Assembly (NCBI GenBank): GCA_050251635.1
Contig: JBFWML010000003.1
Span: forward strand, 1 to 64,000
DNA from: JBFWML01 sp050251635
GTDB taxonomy: Bacteria; Campylobacterota; Campylobacteria; Campylobacterales; SZUA-545
Length of the DNA: 64,000 bases
Direction: 5' to 3'
The translations under genes and the position numbers were made by a program. Shown piece by piece: positions 51,225 to 59,432 of this stretch; positions within the stretch are counted from its first letter, which is position 1; every line of letters begins with the position of its first letter. A model generated the notes under the pieces. It was not told the origin of the DNA, made no database searches, and worked only from the letters and a program-made list of their open reading frames with translations.

Positions 51225-51686
51225 ATGAAACAGGGGTTTGTTGCAACACTCGCTCTCTTGACCGGGATAGCGCTGTGGGGGAGGGAACTCCCCCCCATGC
51301 CCGACCCGTCAGAGGCTGAGGCAAAGCGGCAGATTCTTGAGCGTTGCCGCGTTCCGGCGCAAATCGTCGTGTTGCCGCCCATGGTCGAACCGGATTATCG
51401 CTCTTGTGTGAACGAGTACTATAAACCGATCGATCGGGTAGCAAAAGAGCGGATTTCGGCCCTGCTGGGTCAAGAAGTTGAGATAGTCCGTCTTGAGATT
51501 GCAAAAGGTTTCATACGGACCTATGAGGTAGAGATTTCCCTGTCCGGCCAAAAGCAAGGTCCGGTATGGAGTAAGCAGAGTCCAGCCGACCCCAAGAAAT
51601 TGCAACTGGTTTGCAATGAATTTCTGGATCGCTGCTTTGAGGTGGATAGGGTCTATCAAAAACCTGAACAAAAGGATAAAAAATGA
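51225..51686 (+). CDS. Small exported protein with four cysteines
   Basis: A 153-residue protein with a signal peptide (residues 4–19) and mature part holding cysteines in LERCRVPAQ, YRSCVNEYY, QLVCNEFLDRC, probably forming disulfides. The C terminus is Lys-rich. Starts 10 bases after the 1262-residue protein and overlaps the next gene by 4 bases, so it probably belongs to the same surface-protein operon. No family recognised. Confidence 0.7.
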   Translation: MKQGFVATLALLTGIALWGRELPPMPDPSEAEAKRQILERCRVPAQIVVLPPMVEPDYRSCVNEYYKPIDRVAKERISALLGQEVEIVRLEIAKGFIRTYEVEISLSGQKQGPVWSKQSPADPKKLQLVCNEFLDRCFEVDRVYQKPEQKDKK

Positions 51687-51982
51687 AAAGGCTAAGCGTA
51701 GTCGCGTTTTTAGCTGCCCTGGGTCTGCTGGTTGCAGGTTGCGGCGGCGGCGGCGGCAGTTCGTCGGCAGCAGCGAGCGGGAGCAAAAACTGCCCCGCCG
51801 GTGAGGTGTGCGTCAATGCTGCCGGCTTCACCACCGATACAATTTTTACCGATGGCGAGCAGACTGCTTCGAGCATCTCTAAATTTGTATCGAGCGCAAC
51901 AGGCGAGGTTCCTCCTACCGCCCCCTCTTACAAGCGCGTATCCGGCGTAGCGGTTGCTCCGTCGGCTCCTGCGGCTAACTAA
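51683..51982 (+). CDS. Small lipoprotein
   Basis: A 99-residue lipoprotein: signal KRLSVVAFLAALGLLVAGC (Cys about 20) followed by a flexible GGGGGSSSAAASG spacer. The mature part is only about 70 residues, with two cysteines (NCPAGEVC) and a Pro/Ala-rich end. It may anchor or partner the neighbouring exported proteins. Last gene of the cluster. Confidence 0.72.
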   Translation: MKRLSVVAFLAALGLLVAGCGGGGGSSSAAASGSKNCPAGEVCVNAAGFTTDTIFTDGEQTASSISKFVSSATGEVPPTAPSYKRVSGVAVAPSAPAAN

Positions 51983-51993
51983 CGCTTCAAATT

Positions 51994-52018
51994 GCGATCG
52001 GGCCACCGGCCCGATCGC
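51994..52018. terminator. Perfect 11-bp GC-rich inverted repeat
   Basis: GCGATCGGGCC / GGCCCGATCGC with a 3-base loop lies 12 bases after the small lipoprotein gene. There is no T run after it, so it may be a Rho-aided terminator or a transcript-stabilising hairpin and not a classic intrinsic terminator. Confidence 0.5.
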
Positions 52019-52082
52019 CCCCTTAAGCCCCCTGTTGATACACTCCCTATAACTTTAAACACTCAATCATCTGGGAATTTCT

Positions 52083-52889
52083 ATGCACCTTGCGCGCGTG
52101 GCGCTATGGACGGTTTTGTTATTTTCCGCCCCCCTTTGGGCAGCGCAATTTCGCGAATACTACCGCGGCGAGCCCGTCACGCCCAGACAGGAAGCGCCTG
52201 CCCCGACGCCGCAGCCCAGAGTTGTCCCCCAGCCTGCTCCTCAGCCCGCTATCCGCCGCGCCCAGCCGCCCGTAGCCGCCCCGCAGCCCGTGCGCCGCAC
52301 AGCTTCGCGCCATGCTCCGGCGGGTTATTTTGGCTGGGGTGGCAACTGGCTGGTTCGGGTGTCGGGCGGTGTGGTGCCGCAAAGCCGCAGCGTGCAGGTG
52401 GACACCCGCAACACGGGCGTCCCGGTCAGATACACCCCCGATAACACACTGATGGGCACGGCAGACGGCAGCACGCTCACCCACAAGGCCGAGGATCTGC
52501 TCTTTCGCTTTCAGGCGGGGGTGGGTTATCAATTGCCCAATGACGGCAACTTCTGGATGCTCGATCTCTACAGCGCCGGCGATCTGCAAGAGACGCTGCT
52601 TAGTTACGCATGGACCTTTCCCCAGCACGTTTTTGGGGGCAGCATCCCCTATGTGAAGGCCATCGGCGGCATCGGCCATGTGGATGCCGAAGGCCTTGCG
52701 CCCACCAGCTTTTCGCTGGGTATCGGCGCAGGGGCCTACAACTGGCTCGACACGGCAAAAACCTGGCGATTGGAATACGGGCTCGATCTTGCCCGCCGCG
52801 AGTGGCTGGCGATCGAGCACACCTACGGCAGCGAAGAGTGGATCGACATCGACTGGCACCTGTATCTGGGTGCCGCCTGGCGTTTCTAG
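52083..52889 (+). CDS. Outer-membrane beta-barrel candidate with Pro-rich N-terminal linker
   Basis: A 268-residue protein with a signal peptide (residues 3–20, ending LWAA), then a Pro/Ala/Gln/Arg-rich linker (about 35–80), then a beta-rich region of alternating hydrophobic strands with many glycines and aromatics (LVRVSGGVVPQ, FRFQAGVGYQL, SLGIGAGAYNW, HLYLGAAWRF). It ends in phenylalanine, the usual last residue of barrels inserted by BamA. Eight strands are plausible for 170 residues. Function unknown. It overlaps the convergent fliI by 4 bases. Confidence 0.7.
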   Translation: MHLARVALWTVLLFSAPLWAAQFREYYRGEPVTPRQEAPAPTPQPRVVPQPAPQPAIRRAQPPVAAPQPVRRTASRHAPAGYFGWGGNWLVRVSGGVVPQSRSVQVDTRNTGVPVRYTPDNTLMGTADGSTLTHKAEDLLFRFQAGVGYQLPNDGNFWMLDLYSAGDLQETLLSYAWTFPQHVFGGSIPYVKAIGGIGHVDAEGLAPTSFSLGIGAGAYNWLDTAKTWRLEYGLDLARREWLAIEHTYGSEEWIDIDWHLYLGAAWRF

Positions 52890-54193
52890 CTCTTAAAAAT
52901 CCCCAGCAAAGCCGCGCCCAGCTCCGCAAAACTTCGCGTTTCCGGTTCCGCTTGCGACATAAACTTCTCAATCAATGGCTTTTTCTTCAGCGCGTTATCC
53001 AGCTCTTTGTCGCTTCCGGCGGTATAGGCTCCAATACGCACCAGCACTTCGTTATCCTTCAAAAGCGAAAGCATCCGGCGTAAAATCCGCACCGCCTCGC
53101 GGTGTTCGGGCGTAATGAGCCCCTGCATCAACCGCGAAGCGCTCGAAAGCAGGTCGATCGGCGGGTAAAGCCCCAAATCGCTCAAATGGCGGCTCAGCAC
53201 AATATGTCCGTCCAGAATCGATCGTGCCTGATCGGCAATGGGGTCACCCATATCATCCCCTTCGACCAGTACGGTAAAAAAGGCGGTAATGCTGCCCTTG
53301 TGGTTTTCGTTGCCCGCGCGCTCCATCAACTGCGGCAGCAGACTAAAAACCGAAGGCGGGTAACCCTTGGTGGTGGGCGGCTCGCCCAGCGCCAGACCAA
53401 TCTCGCGCTGGGCCATGGCAAAGCGGGTGACGCTGTCCATAATAAACAGCACATCCTGCCCCATGTCTTTAAAATACTCGGCCACCGCCATGGCGGCAAA
53501 GGCGCCGTATTTACGCATCAGCGGGCTGTCGTCGGAGGTGGCGGCGATAATCACCGTGCTTTCGAGGTTGCCGCCGAGGGAGTGCTGAATAAACTCGGGA
53601 ATCTCCCGGCCCCGTTCGCCAATCAGCGCAACCACCTTCACCGGCACCTGACTGCCGCGCACAATCAGTCCCATCAGCGTCGATTTGCCCACGCCGCTTC
53701 CGGCGAAAATCCCCACCTTCTGGCCTTTGCCCGTGGTCAGAAGCGTATCGACGCTGCGCACCCGCGTTTCAAAAATCTCGTTGATCGGCGCGCGCTTCAT
53801 GGGGGCGATGGGGCTTTTCATCATGGGATACCACGCTTCAGTATGAATGGGCCCCTTGCCGTCGATCGGCTCGCCAAAGGGGTTCACCACCCGCCCAAGC
53901 AGTCCCCGGCCGACGGGGATGCCCATGCCCTGATCTTCGCGGTAGATCGCATCGCCGGTTTTCAGTCCTTCGACAAACCCGAAGGGGGTGACCACAAAGC
54001 GATCGCCCTCGACGGTCGTCACCATGCCCAGCGTCTGTCCGTGGTGGGTGTTTCCGCTAATGCGCACCACATCGCCGATGCCCACCTTGAGACCCGTGCC
54101 TACAATGTGCGTCGGACTGATCTTTTGAACATGGCCGAAGGGGGCGCTTAGGGAGGCGGATTTAAGACGCTGGCGAAGGGTGCTGAGGGGCAC
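52886..54193 (-). CDS. fliI: Flagellar export ATPase FliI
   Basis: A 435-residue FliI/SctN ATPase. Walker A is GSGVGKSTLMG (about 165–175) and Walker B lies in DVLFIMDSVTRFA. The export-ATPase signature GEPPTTKGYPPSVFSLLPQL follows in the nucleotide-binding domain. It unfolds or delivers flagellar substrates at the export gate. GTG start directly after the folE stop (TAAGTG). The C-terminal domain (NKELDNALKKKPLIEKF) matches FliI, whose partner fliH is not here. Confidence 0.96.
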   Translation of the reverse strand: MPLSTLRQRLKSASLSAPFGHVQKISPTHIVGTGLKVGIGDVVRISGNTHHGQTLGMVTTVEGDRFVVTPFGFVEGLKTGDAIYREDQGMGIPVGRGLLGRVVNPFGEPIDGKGPIHTEAWYPMMKSPIAPMKRAPINEIFETRVRSVDTLLTTGKGQKVGIFAGSGVGKSTLMGLIVRGSQVPVKVVALIGERGREIPEFIQHSLGGNLESTVIIAATSDDSPLMRKYGAFAAMAVAEYFKDMGQDVLFIMDSVTRFAMAQREIGLALGEPPTTKGYPPSVFSLLPQLMERAGNENHKGSITAFFTVLVEGDDMGDPIADQARSILDGHIVLSRHLSDLGLYPPIDLLSSASRLMQGLITPEHREAVRILRRMLSLLKDNEVLVRIGAYTAGSDKELDNALKKKPLIEKFMSQAEPETRSFAELGAALLGIFKS

Positions 54194-54787
54194 TTAAAAC
54201 CGCTCCCCCATGGGCGAATTAACGATGCTCATAAACTCTTCGCGGGTTTTGTGATCGCTCAAAAACAGGCCGCGCAGAGCGGAGGTGGTGGTGTGGCTGT
54301 GCCGTTTTTCGACGCCGCGCATCTCCATGCACATATGCCGTGCGCTCACCAGCACCGCAACGCCTTGGGGCTGCACCGTTTCCATGAGTGCGTCGGCGAT
54401 CTGCTCGGTCAGGCGCTCTTGAATCTGCAGGCGGCGGGCGAAGATATCGACCATGCGGCCAATCTTGCTTAAACCCACCACTTTGCCGTTGGGAATATAG
54501 GCCACGTCGCAGCGGCCAAAGAAGGGCAGAATATGGTGTTCGCACAGGGAGTAAAATTCGATATTGCGCACCACGACCATCTCGCTGGCTTTGCTCTCAA
54601 ACAGCGCGTCGTTCAGGACAGCCTTGGGGTCTTTTTGGTAGCCGCCGCACATGTGCATAAAGGCTTTATAAACCCGTTCGGGCGTTTTAACAAGCCCCTC
54701 GCGGCCGGGCTCTTCGCCGACGGTTTGCAGAATAGTTTTTACGGCATTTTCAAAGTGGGTCTGATTCAAAACGGTTCCTTGTTTCAT
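54194..54787 (-). CDS. folE: GTP cyclohydrolase I
   Basis: A 197-residue type I enzyme that opens GTP to dihydroneopterin triphosphate for folate. Zinc and active-site motifs are visible: SLCEHHILPFFG (about 80–91), GLSKIGRMVDIFARRLQIQERLT and ARHMCMEMRGVEK. ATG 54787 precedes TTG/AAGGAACC. It abuts fliI; this folE–fliI pairing next to tig–clpP–def is a gene order I know from Campylobacter and relatives. Confidence 0.97.
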   Translation of the reverse strand: MKQGTVLNQTHFENAVKTILQTVGEEPGREGLVKTPERVYKAFMHMCGGYQKDPKAVLNDALFESKASEMVVVRNIEFYSLCEHHILPFFGRCDVAYIPNGKVVGLSKIGRMVDIFARRLQIQERLTEQIADALMETVQPQGVAVLVSARHMCMEMRGVEKRHSHTTTSALRGLFLSDHKTREEFMSIVNSPMGERF

Positions 54788-54805
54788 ACTGCTTCAAAGA
54801 GGTTC

Positions 54806-54833
54806 ATTGTAGTTGAGCCCACCTAAAATCAAA
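54806..54833 (-). promoter_or_regulatory. Promoter candidate of folE–fliI
   Basis: On the minus strand TTTGAT (54828–54833) and TACAAT (54806–54811) are 16 bases apart, 18 bases before the folE ATG. The −10 matches 5 of 6 consensus bases. It lies in the 126-base divergent gap to tig, where I cannot identify a clear plus-strand promoter. Confidence 0.5.
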
Positions 54834-54913
54834 GGGAAGTTGGGTTAACATCATCGGTTAATATTCAACCGTAAACATTTGAAAACAATCGGTTTATCAA
54901 ACGAAGGGGATTC

Positions 54914-56323
54914 ATGCAGGTTTCATCCAAACGTCTCAATAGCGCCAATGCGGCCATTTCCGCCACCGTGGACGCCGCGTCCATTGCCAAAGCCGAAGAT
55001 CGCATTGCGCAGTCGCTCGCCCGCGAAGCCAAAATGGACGGTTTTCGCAAAGGCAAAGTACCCACCGCTCTGATTAAGCAGCGCTTTAAAGACCGCATGG
55101 CGGCGGATGTCCGCAGCGAGCTGGCACAACAGGCGCTGGAAGCGGGCCTTAAGGAGCTGGGCAATCCCGAACTGCTTGGGATGCCCTCCATCACCCGTTT
55201 TGACGAAAAAGCCAACAGCTTCGAACTGGAGTTAAAGCTCTCCACCCGCCCCAATGTCGATCTGGGCGATTACATGGCGATCGTGCCCGAGCACAAGCCT
55301 GTCGCCATCCCCGCCAAAGAGGTTGAAGAGGCGATGCAAAAAGCCGCCGATTCCACCGCCATTGCCGAAGAGGTAAAAACCAAACGCGCTCTTAAAAACA
55401 AAGACGTTGCCGTTTTTGATTTTGCCGGTTTCTTGGATGACAAGCCCCTCGAACGCGGCAGCGGTAACGATCACGAACTCGAAATCGGTTCCAACAGCTT
55501 TATCCCCGGTTTTGAAGAGCAGATGGTCGGCATGAAGCCCGGCGAAAACCGCACGCTGAACCTGACCTTCCCCGAAGATTATCATGCGGGCGAAATCGCC
55601 GGCAAAGCGGTCCGCTTCGAAGTAACCCTCAAAAGCATCAAGGTCAAAAATCCCGTGGTGCTTGACGACGCCACCGCAGCCAAGCTGCTGCCCGGCGTTG
55701 AGGGGGCCAATCTGGAAAAACTGCGCGAAGTGGTCGAACAGTCCATGGCCGGCGAGAAGAAAAGCGAACTCTATCAAAACGAACTCAAGCCCAAGCTGCT
55801 TGAAAGTCTGACCAAGAAGTACAAGTTCGATCTGCCCGAAACCATCGTCGATCAAGAGATCGATCATCTCGCCACCCAGAAGGCCCGGGAGATGGACGAG
55901 GAGGCGCTGCAAAAACTCAGCGGCAATGAGGACGAGATTAAAAAACTGCGCGAAAGCGTCCGCGCCGAAGCCGAAGACCGCGTCAAAACCACGCTGATCA
56001 TCGACGCGCTGGCAAAAGCCGAAGCGGTGAGCGTTAGCGATCAGGAAGTGATGCAGGTTATCTACTATGAAGGTATGCGCAGCGGCATGAACCCCAAAGA
56101 GCTGCTTGAATACTACAAGCAGAACAACCTGCTGCCCGTGGTTAAGATGTCTTTGACCGAAGACCGCGTCCTTAATACGCTCCTGAGCAAGAAAAACGAC
56201 GCAGAGACCGCGGAAAAACCCGCCAAGAAACCTGCCGCCAAAAAGGCCGCCGCAGAACAAGAGGGCGAAGAGAAGCCCGCTAAAAAACCCGCCGCTAAAA
56301 AAGCGGCTAAAAGCGCCGAGTAA
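54914..56323 (+). CDS. tig: Trigger factor with Lys/Ala-rich C-terminal tail
   Basis: A 469-residue ribosome-bound chaperone. The ribosome-binding signature GFRKGKVP (about 37–44) is intact, an FKBP-type PPIase domain (about 150–235) contains FAGFLDDKPLERG and NSFIPGFEEQMVGMK, and the helical C-terminal arm follows. After residue about 430 an unusual tail carries two copies of a KPAKKPAAKKAA-type repeat separated by EQEGEE, resembling histone H1 tails. Such tails are not part of the common family core and may bind RNA or DNA. ATG with GAAGGGG upstream. Confidence 0.96.
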   Translation: MQVSSKRLNSANAAISATVDAASIAKAEDRIAQSLAREAKMDGFRKGKVPTALIKQRFKDRMAADVRSELAQQALEAGLKELGNPELLGMPSITRFDEKANSFELELKLSTRPNVDLGDYMAIVPEHKPVAIPAKEVEEAMQKAADSTAIAEEVKTKRALKNKDVAVFDFAGFLDDKPLERGSGNDHELEIGSNSFIPGFEEQMVGMKPGENRTLNLTFPEDYHAGEIAGKAVRFEVTLKSIKVKNPVVLDDATAAKLLPGVEGANLEKLREVVEQSMAGEKKSELYQNELKPKLLESLTKKYKFDLPETIVDQEIDHLATQKAREMDEEALQKLSGNEDEIKKLRESVRAEAEDRVKTTLIIDALAKAEAVSVSDQEVMQVIYYEGMRSGMNPKELLEYYKQNNLLPVVKMSLTEDRVLNTLLSKKNDAETAEKPAKKPAAKKAAAEQEGEEKPAKKPAAKKAAKSAE

Positions 56324-56332
56324 GGAGCCCGT

Positions 56333-56920
56333 TTGAGCTATATTCCCTATGTGATCGAACGCACCGGCCGCGGCGAGCGCAGCTACGATATCTATTCGCG
56401 CCTCTTAAAAGACCGCATCATCATGCTTTCAGGCGAGATCAATGACGCCGTGGCATCGAGCATCGTCGCGCAGCTTCTGTTTTTGGAAGCAGAAGACCCG
56501 GAAAAAGATATCTATCTCTATATCAACTCCCCCGGCGGCGTGATCACCAGCGGGATGGCCATTTACGACACGATGCAGTACATCAAACCCGATGTGGCAA
56601 CCATCTGCATCGGTCAGGCCGCTTCCATGGGCGCTTTTTTGCTTTCCTGCGGCGCTAAGGGCAAACGCCACGCCTTGCCCAATGCCCGCATTATGCTGCA
56701 CCAGCCCCTCGGCGGCGCGCAGGGTCAGGCGACGGATATCGAGATTCAGGCCAAAGAGATTATCCGCATCAAGCAGATTATCAACAACATCCTGGCCGCC
56801 AACACCGGAAAACCGCTCAAGACAATCCAGACCGATACCGATCGGGACTTCTATATGAGCGCGGAAGAATCGCTTAAATATGGCATAATTGACGCCGTTG
56901 TCGAAAAAAGTCAGAAGTAG
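56333..56920 (+). CDS. clpP: ATP-dependent Clp protease proteolytic subunit
   Basis: A 195-residue ClpP. Catalytic Ser lies in GQAASMGAFLLS (about 97), His in RIMLHQPLGGAQG (about 122) and Asp in DRDFYMSAEESLKYG (about 171). The start is TTG with TAAGGAG upstream, the tig stop itself providing part of the site. The protein forms the tetradecamer used with ClpX or ClpA. Position after tig is conserved in the phylum. Confidence 0.97.
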   Translation: MSYIPYVIERTGRGERSYDIYSRLLKDRIIMLSGEINDAVASSIVAQLLFLEAEDPEKDIYLYINSPGGVITSGMAIYDTMQYIKPDVATICIGQAASMGAFLLSCGAKGKRHALPNARIMLHQPLGGAQGQATDIEIQAKEIIRIKQIINNILAANTGKPLKTIQTDTDRDFYMSAEESLKYGIIDAVVEKSQK

Positions 56921-56940
56921 ACAGGGTTAAGGAGAGGGTA

Positions 56941-58017
56941 GTGCTTTCACGTAAAGGTGTCAATACGGCTGCTTCGGCACCGTCCGCTGCTTCGCCGTCC
57001 GCATCGCTTTCGAGCGTCGCTTCGGCCGAGAGCGGCGGCGAGGTCGAAAAGTTTGCCCGCGAAGTGCTGCAGCAGCTTAGCCAGGAAAACCTACCCCCGT
57101 TCCCCAGCTATTACCAGCTCTATTTCGAAAAGATGCTTGATGAGAAGCCCTATGAGTTTCGCAAGAGCATCACGGAGATGATCGAAACCGAGTCCAACAC
57201 TGAAGACGAAAAGCGTATGCGCATGGAGCAGCAGCTTCAGGACGGTTTTGCGCTCTTTAAGGAGATTTTGCAAAACGTCGCCACGCTCTTTAAAAACGTC
57301 AGCACCATGACCAATGTCTCCAAGCGGCGTATGGTCGAAGCCAAGGGGATCAACAACCCGTCGGCGGTTCAAAACCTGACCTTGGCGCTCAACAACGATC
57401 TTGAAAAGCTCACCAAAGTGCTCAATATGCAGGCGGTGACGATCAAAAATCTTTATACCAAGTCCGCCAAGATTATCCAAGAGGTCAAGGGCGAGACCAT
57501 TTACGATGCCCAGTACGGCATTTTCAACAAACGCTATCTGGCCGAGCAGTTGGCCACCGAGATTGCGCAAATGAGCAAGTTCAACCACCAAAGCTCTCTG
57601 ATTATCGCCAAACTCAGTAGCAAAATCCGCGACAAAATCTCCAACGAAAAACAGTTGGGGCTTATTAACCGCACTATTTCTAAACTCTTTATGAAAACCT
57701 CCCGGCGCAGCGACGTCGTTGCCCACTATGGCGACGGCAGTTTCGCCATGCTGCTGAAGCACACCGACGAACAGAATGCGACTCGCGCAGCCCTGCGCGT
57801 TGCGGACATGACCAGCGGTTCGCACTTTTTTATCGCCGATCAGGAGATCAAGCTTGAGATCGCCATCGGCATCTCCGTGCTTTCCACCCGTCAGGATGCG
57901 GAGACGGTGATGGTCCGGGCGCTCGATGCCATGAACAAAGCCGACACCCAAGGCAAAACCTACGAGATCGCCCCCAGCGGCGAGAGCGATGAAGCGGCCG
58001 ATTCTAATCTGGCCTGA
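56941..58017 (+). CDS. Degenerate GGDEF-family protein
   Basis: A 358-residue cytoplasmic protein. Residues about 35–190 are helical and charged, with likely coiled coil. Residues about 195–345 have the diguanylate-cyclase fold (YGIFNKRYLAEQLATEI at its start and LEIAIGISVLS near its end), but the active-site GGDEF loop reads YGDGSF. Key metal and GTP-binding residues are missing, so no cyclase activity is expected. It could still bind c-di-GMP or a protein partner. GTG start; overlaps def by 29 bases. The gene sits between clpP and def in other Campylobacterota as well, as I recall. Confidence 0.8.
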   Translation: MLSRKGVNTAASAPSAASPSASLSSVASAESGGEVEKFAREVLQQLSQENLPPFPSYYQLYFEKMLDEKPYEFRKSITEMIETESNTEDEKRMRMEQQLQDGFALFKEILQNVATLFKNVSTMTNVSKRRMVEAKGINNPSAVQNLTLALNNDLEKLTKVLNMQAVTIKNLYTKSAKIIQEVKGETIYDAQYGIFNKRYLAEQLATEIAQMSKFNHQSSLIIAKLSSKIRDKISNEKQLGLINRTISKLFMKTSRRSDVVAHYGDGSFAMLLKHTDEQNATRAALRVADMTSGSHFFIADQEIKLEIAIGISVLSTRQDAETVMVRALDAMNKADTQGKTYEIAPSGESDEAADSNLA

Positions 58018-58504
58018 TAAGCGTCTGCGGCAAAAAAGCCGCACGGTTGAACGCTTTGATGCCGCCTTGCACACGCTGCTTGACGATATGAACGAAACCA
58101 TGACCGCAGCCTCGGGTGTGGGATTGGCGGCGATTCAGATCGGTGTGGCGTTGCGGGCCTTGGTCATCAATATTCCCGATGACGAAGGCAATCAAAGCCC
58201 CGAAAATCTGCTGGAGATTATCAACCCCGAACTGATCGTCAAAGAGGGGGAGATTTTGTGGCAGGAGGGGTGCTTGAGCATCCCCGAGTACTACGATGAA
58301 GTGAAGCGTTTTGAGCATGTCCGCTTGCGCTACCACGATCGTAACGGAGCGGTTCAGGAGCTTGAGGCCGACGGGCTTTTGGCGGTGGCCATCCAGCATG
58401 AGATGGATCATCTCGACGGCCATGTTTTTGTCGAGCGGCTCCCCTTGCTCAAACGGAAAAAGTTTGAAAAGGAGTGGAAGAGATCAAAGCGCGAAGCCTC
58501 GTAA
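57989..58504 (+). CDS. def: Peptide deformylase
   Basis: A 171-residue Fe/Zn deformylase that removes the N-formyl group from nascent proteins. All three motifs are present: GVGLAAIQIG (about 43–52), EGCLSIPEYY (about 92) and QHEMDHLDGHVF (about 134). The C-terminal helix is Lys-rich. It starts inside the end of the preceding gene and overlaps the start of comM by about 30 bases, which marks a translationally coupled operon. Confidence 0.97.
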   Translation: MKRPILIWPDKRLRQKSRTVERFDAALHTLLDDMNETMTAASGVGLAAIQIGVALRALVINIPDDEGNQSPENLLEIINPELIVKEGEILWQEGCLSIPEYYDEVKRFEHVRLRYHDRNGAVQELEADGLLAVAIQHEMDHLDGHVFVERLPLLKRKKFEKEWKRSKREAS

Positions 58505-59364
58505 AACAGATCCGTTCGGCCACACTGGAGGGTGCGATCGCCCATGACGTGCTGCTCGAAGCCAGTTTTACGCGGGGCTTGCCCGGCTTTTCCATTGTCG
58601 GCTTGGGCGACGAGGCCATCAAGGAGGCCAAAGAGCGGGTCAAGTCCGCCCTGATGCTCAGCGGTTTTCAATTTCCTCCCCTTAAAATCACCGTCAATCT
58701 TTCCCCCGGCGATCTGAAAAAAAGCGGCAGCCAGATGGATCTGCCCATCGCGCTGCTGATCGCGCTGCAAAACGATCCCGTAAATCTGGACGGGGTTTAT
58801 TGTTTTGGGGAGCTCGGACTGGACGGATCGCTGCGATCGACACCGGCCATCTTTGCGCTTGCGCTTTCGCTGGCGCGGCAGGGCAAGCTCACCGACGTGC
58901 TATGTGACCCGCAAAGCGCCGTGAAACTTGCCCGGATTCCCGGCGTGCGCGTCTATGCCGCCGCGACGCTGGCCGAAGCGATGGCGTTTTTTAAAACGCC
59001 GCAGCGTACCGCGCTGGCGGCCGAACCCTTGAGCGCACAGAGTATTTTTGTCGATCAGCCCTACTATTACGAAACCGCAGAGGGGGCCGATTTTGCCGAA
59101 GTGCGTGGCCAGACATTGGCCAAGCGGGCCGCCTTAATTGCGGCGGCAGGGTTTCACAATCTCGCCCTCAGCGGAGCGCCCGGTTGCGGCAAGAGCATGA
59201 TTATCAAGCGGCTGGCGGGAATTTTGCCGCCCATGAGTCTTGGTGAGCTGCTTGAGCGCGCTTCGTTAGAGTCGCTGGAGGGCCGCATGCCAAGCTTCAA
59301 GGCCGAACGTCCGCTGCGCTCCCCTCACCATTCGTCCACCAAGGCCAGCATCTTCGGCGGCGGC
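58474..59364 (+). pseudogene. comM: comM, 5' part, interrupted by transposon insertion
   Basis: The first 297 codons of ComM, a ring helicase/AAA protein with N-terminal Lon-like domain that drives branch migration during natural transformation. GSAT-like N terminus, SFTRGLPGFSIVGLGD, VNLSPGDLKKSGSQMDLPIALL and GELGLDGSLRS are family signatures, followed by Walker A in GAPGCGKSMI (about 235–244) and RSPHHSSTKASIFGGG. The frame then leaves the gene at 59365, exactly after the codons for GGG, in transposon DNA, and adds 23 foreign residues before a TAA at 59431. The Walker B half and C terminus are separated from this part. GTG start overlaps def. Normal length is about 500 residues. Confidence 0.93.
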
Positions 59365-59372
59365 TGTAATTT

Positions 59373-59431
59373 ACAACAAAAGTTGCAAATTTCCAAAAGT
59401 TGCTGCGAATTTCACAACAGTAGTTGCAAAT
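59373..59431 (+). repeat. Three phased repeats at the transposon end (likely TnsB-binding sites)
   Basis: An 18-base unit ACAACAAAAGTTGCAAAT (59373–59390) recurs as ACAACAGTAGTTGCAAAT (59414–59431, 16 of 18 matches) with a degenerate copy between (59393–59410, about 11 of 18). Unit spacing is 20–21 bases, about two helical turns. This layout resembles the multiple TnsB sites of Tn7 ends. The last unit reaches the start of the TnsE-like gene. Confidence 0.8.
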
Positions 59432-59432
59432 A

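Noticed and set aside
47450..51382. A reverse-strand open frame of about 1310 codons antisense to the large exported-protein gene
   Set aside because: It mirrors the codon pattern of the forward gene, has no ribosome site or recognisable domains, and the forward frame has a signal peptide and a perfect ribosome site. Long antisense frames are common in GC-biased DNA.
51994..52018. The GCGATCGGGCC inverted repeat as a regulator operator or transposon end
   Set aside because: It sits between a gene end and the next promoter region, without flanking duplications or a second copy that I could find. A transcript-end hairpin is the simpler reading.
59424..59432. TTG at 59424 as the start of the TnsE-like gene
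   Set aside because: It lies inside the last binding repeat with no ribosome site; ATG 59433, overlapping the comM-frame stop, is the better start.
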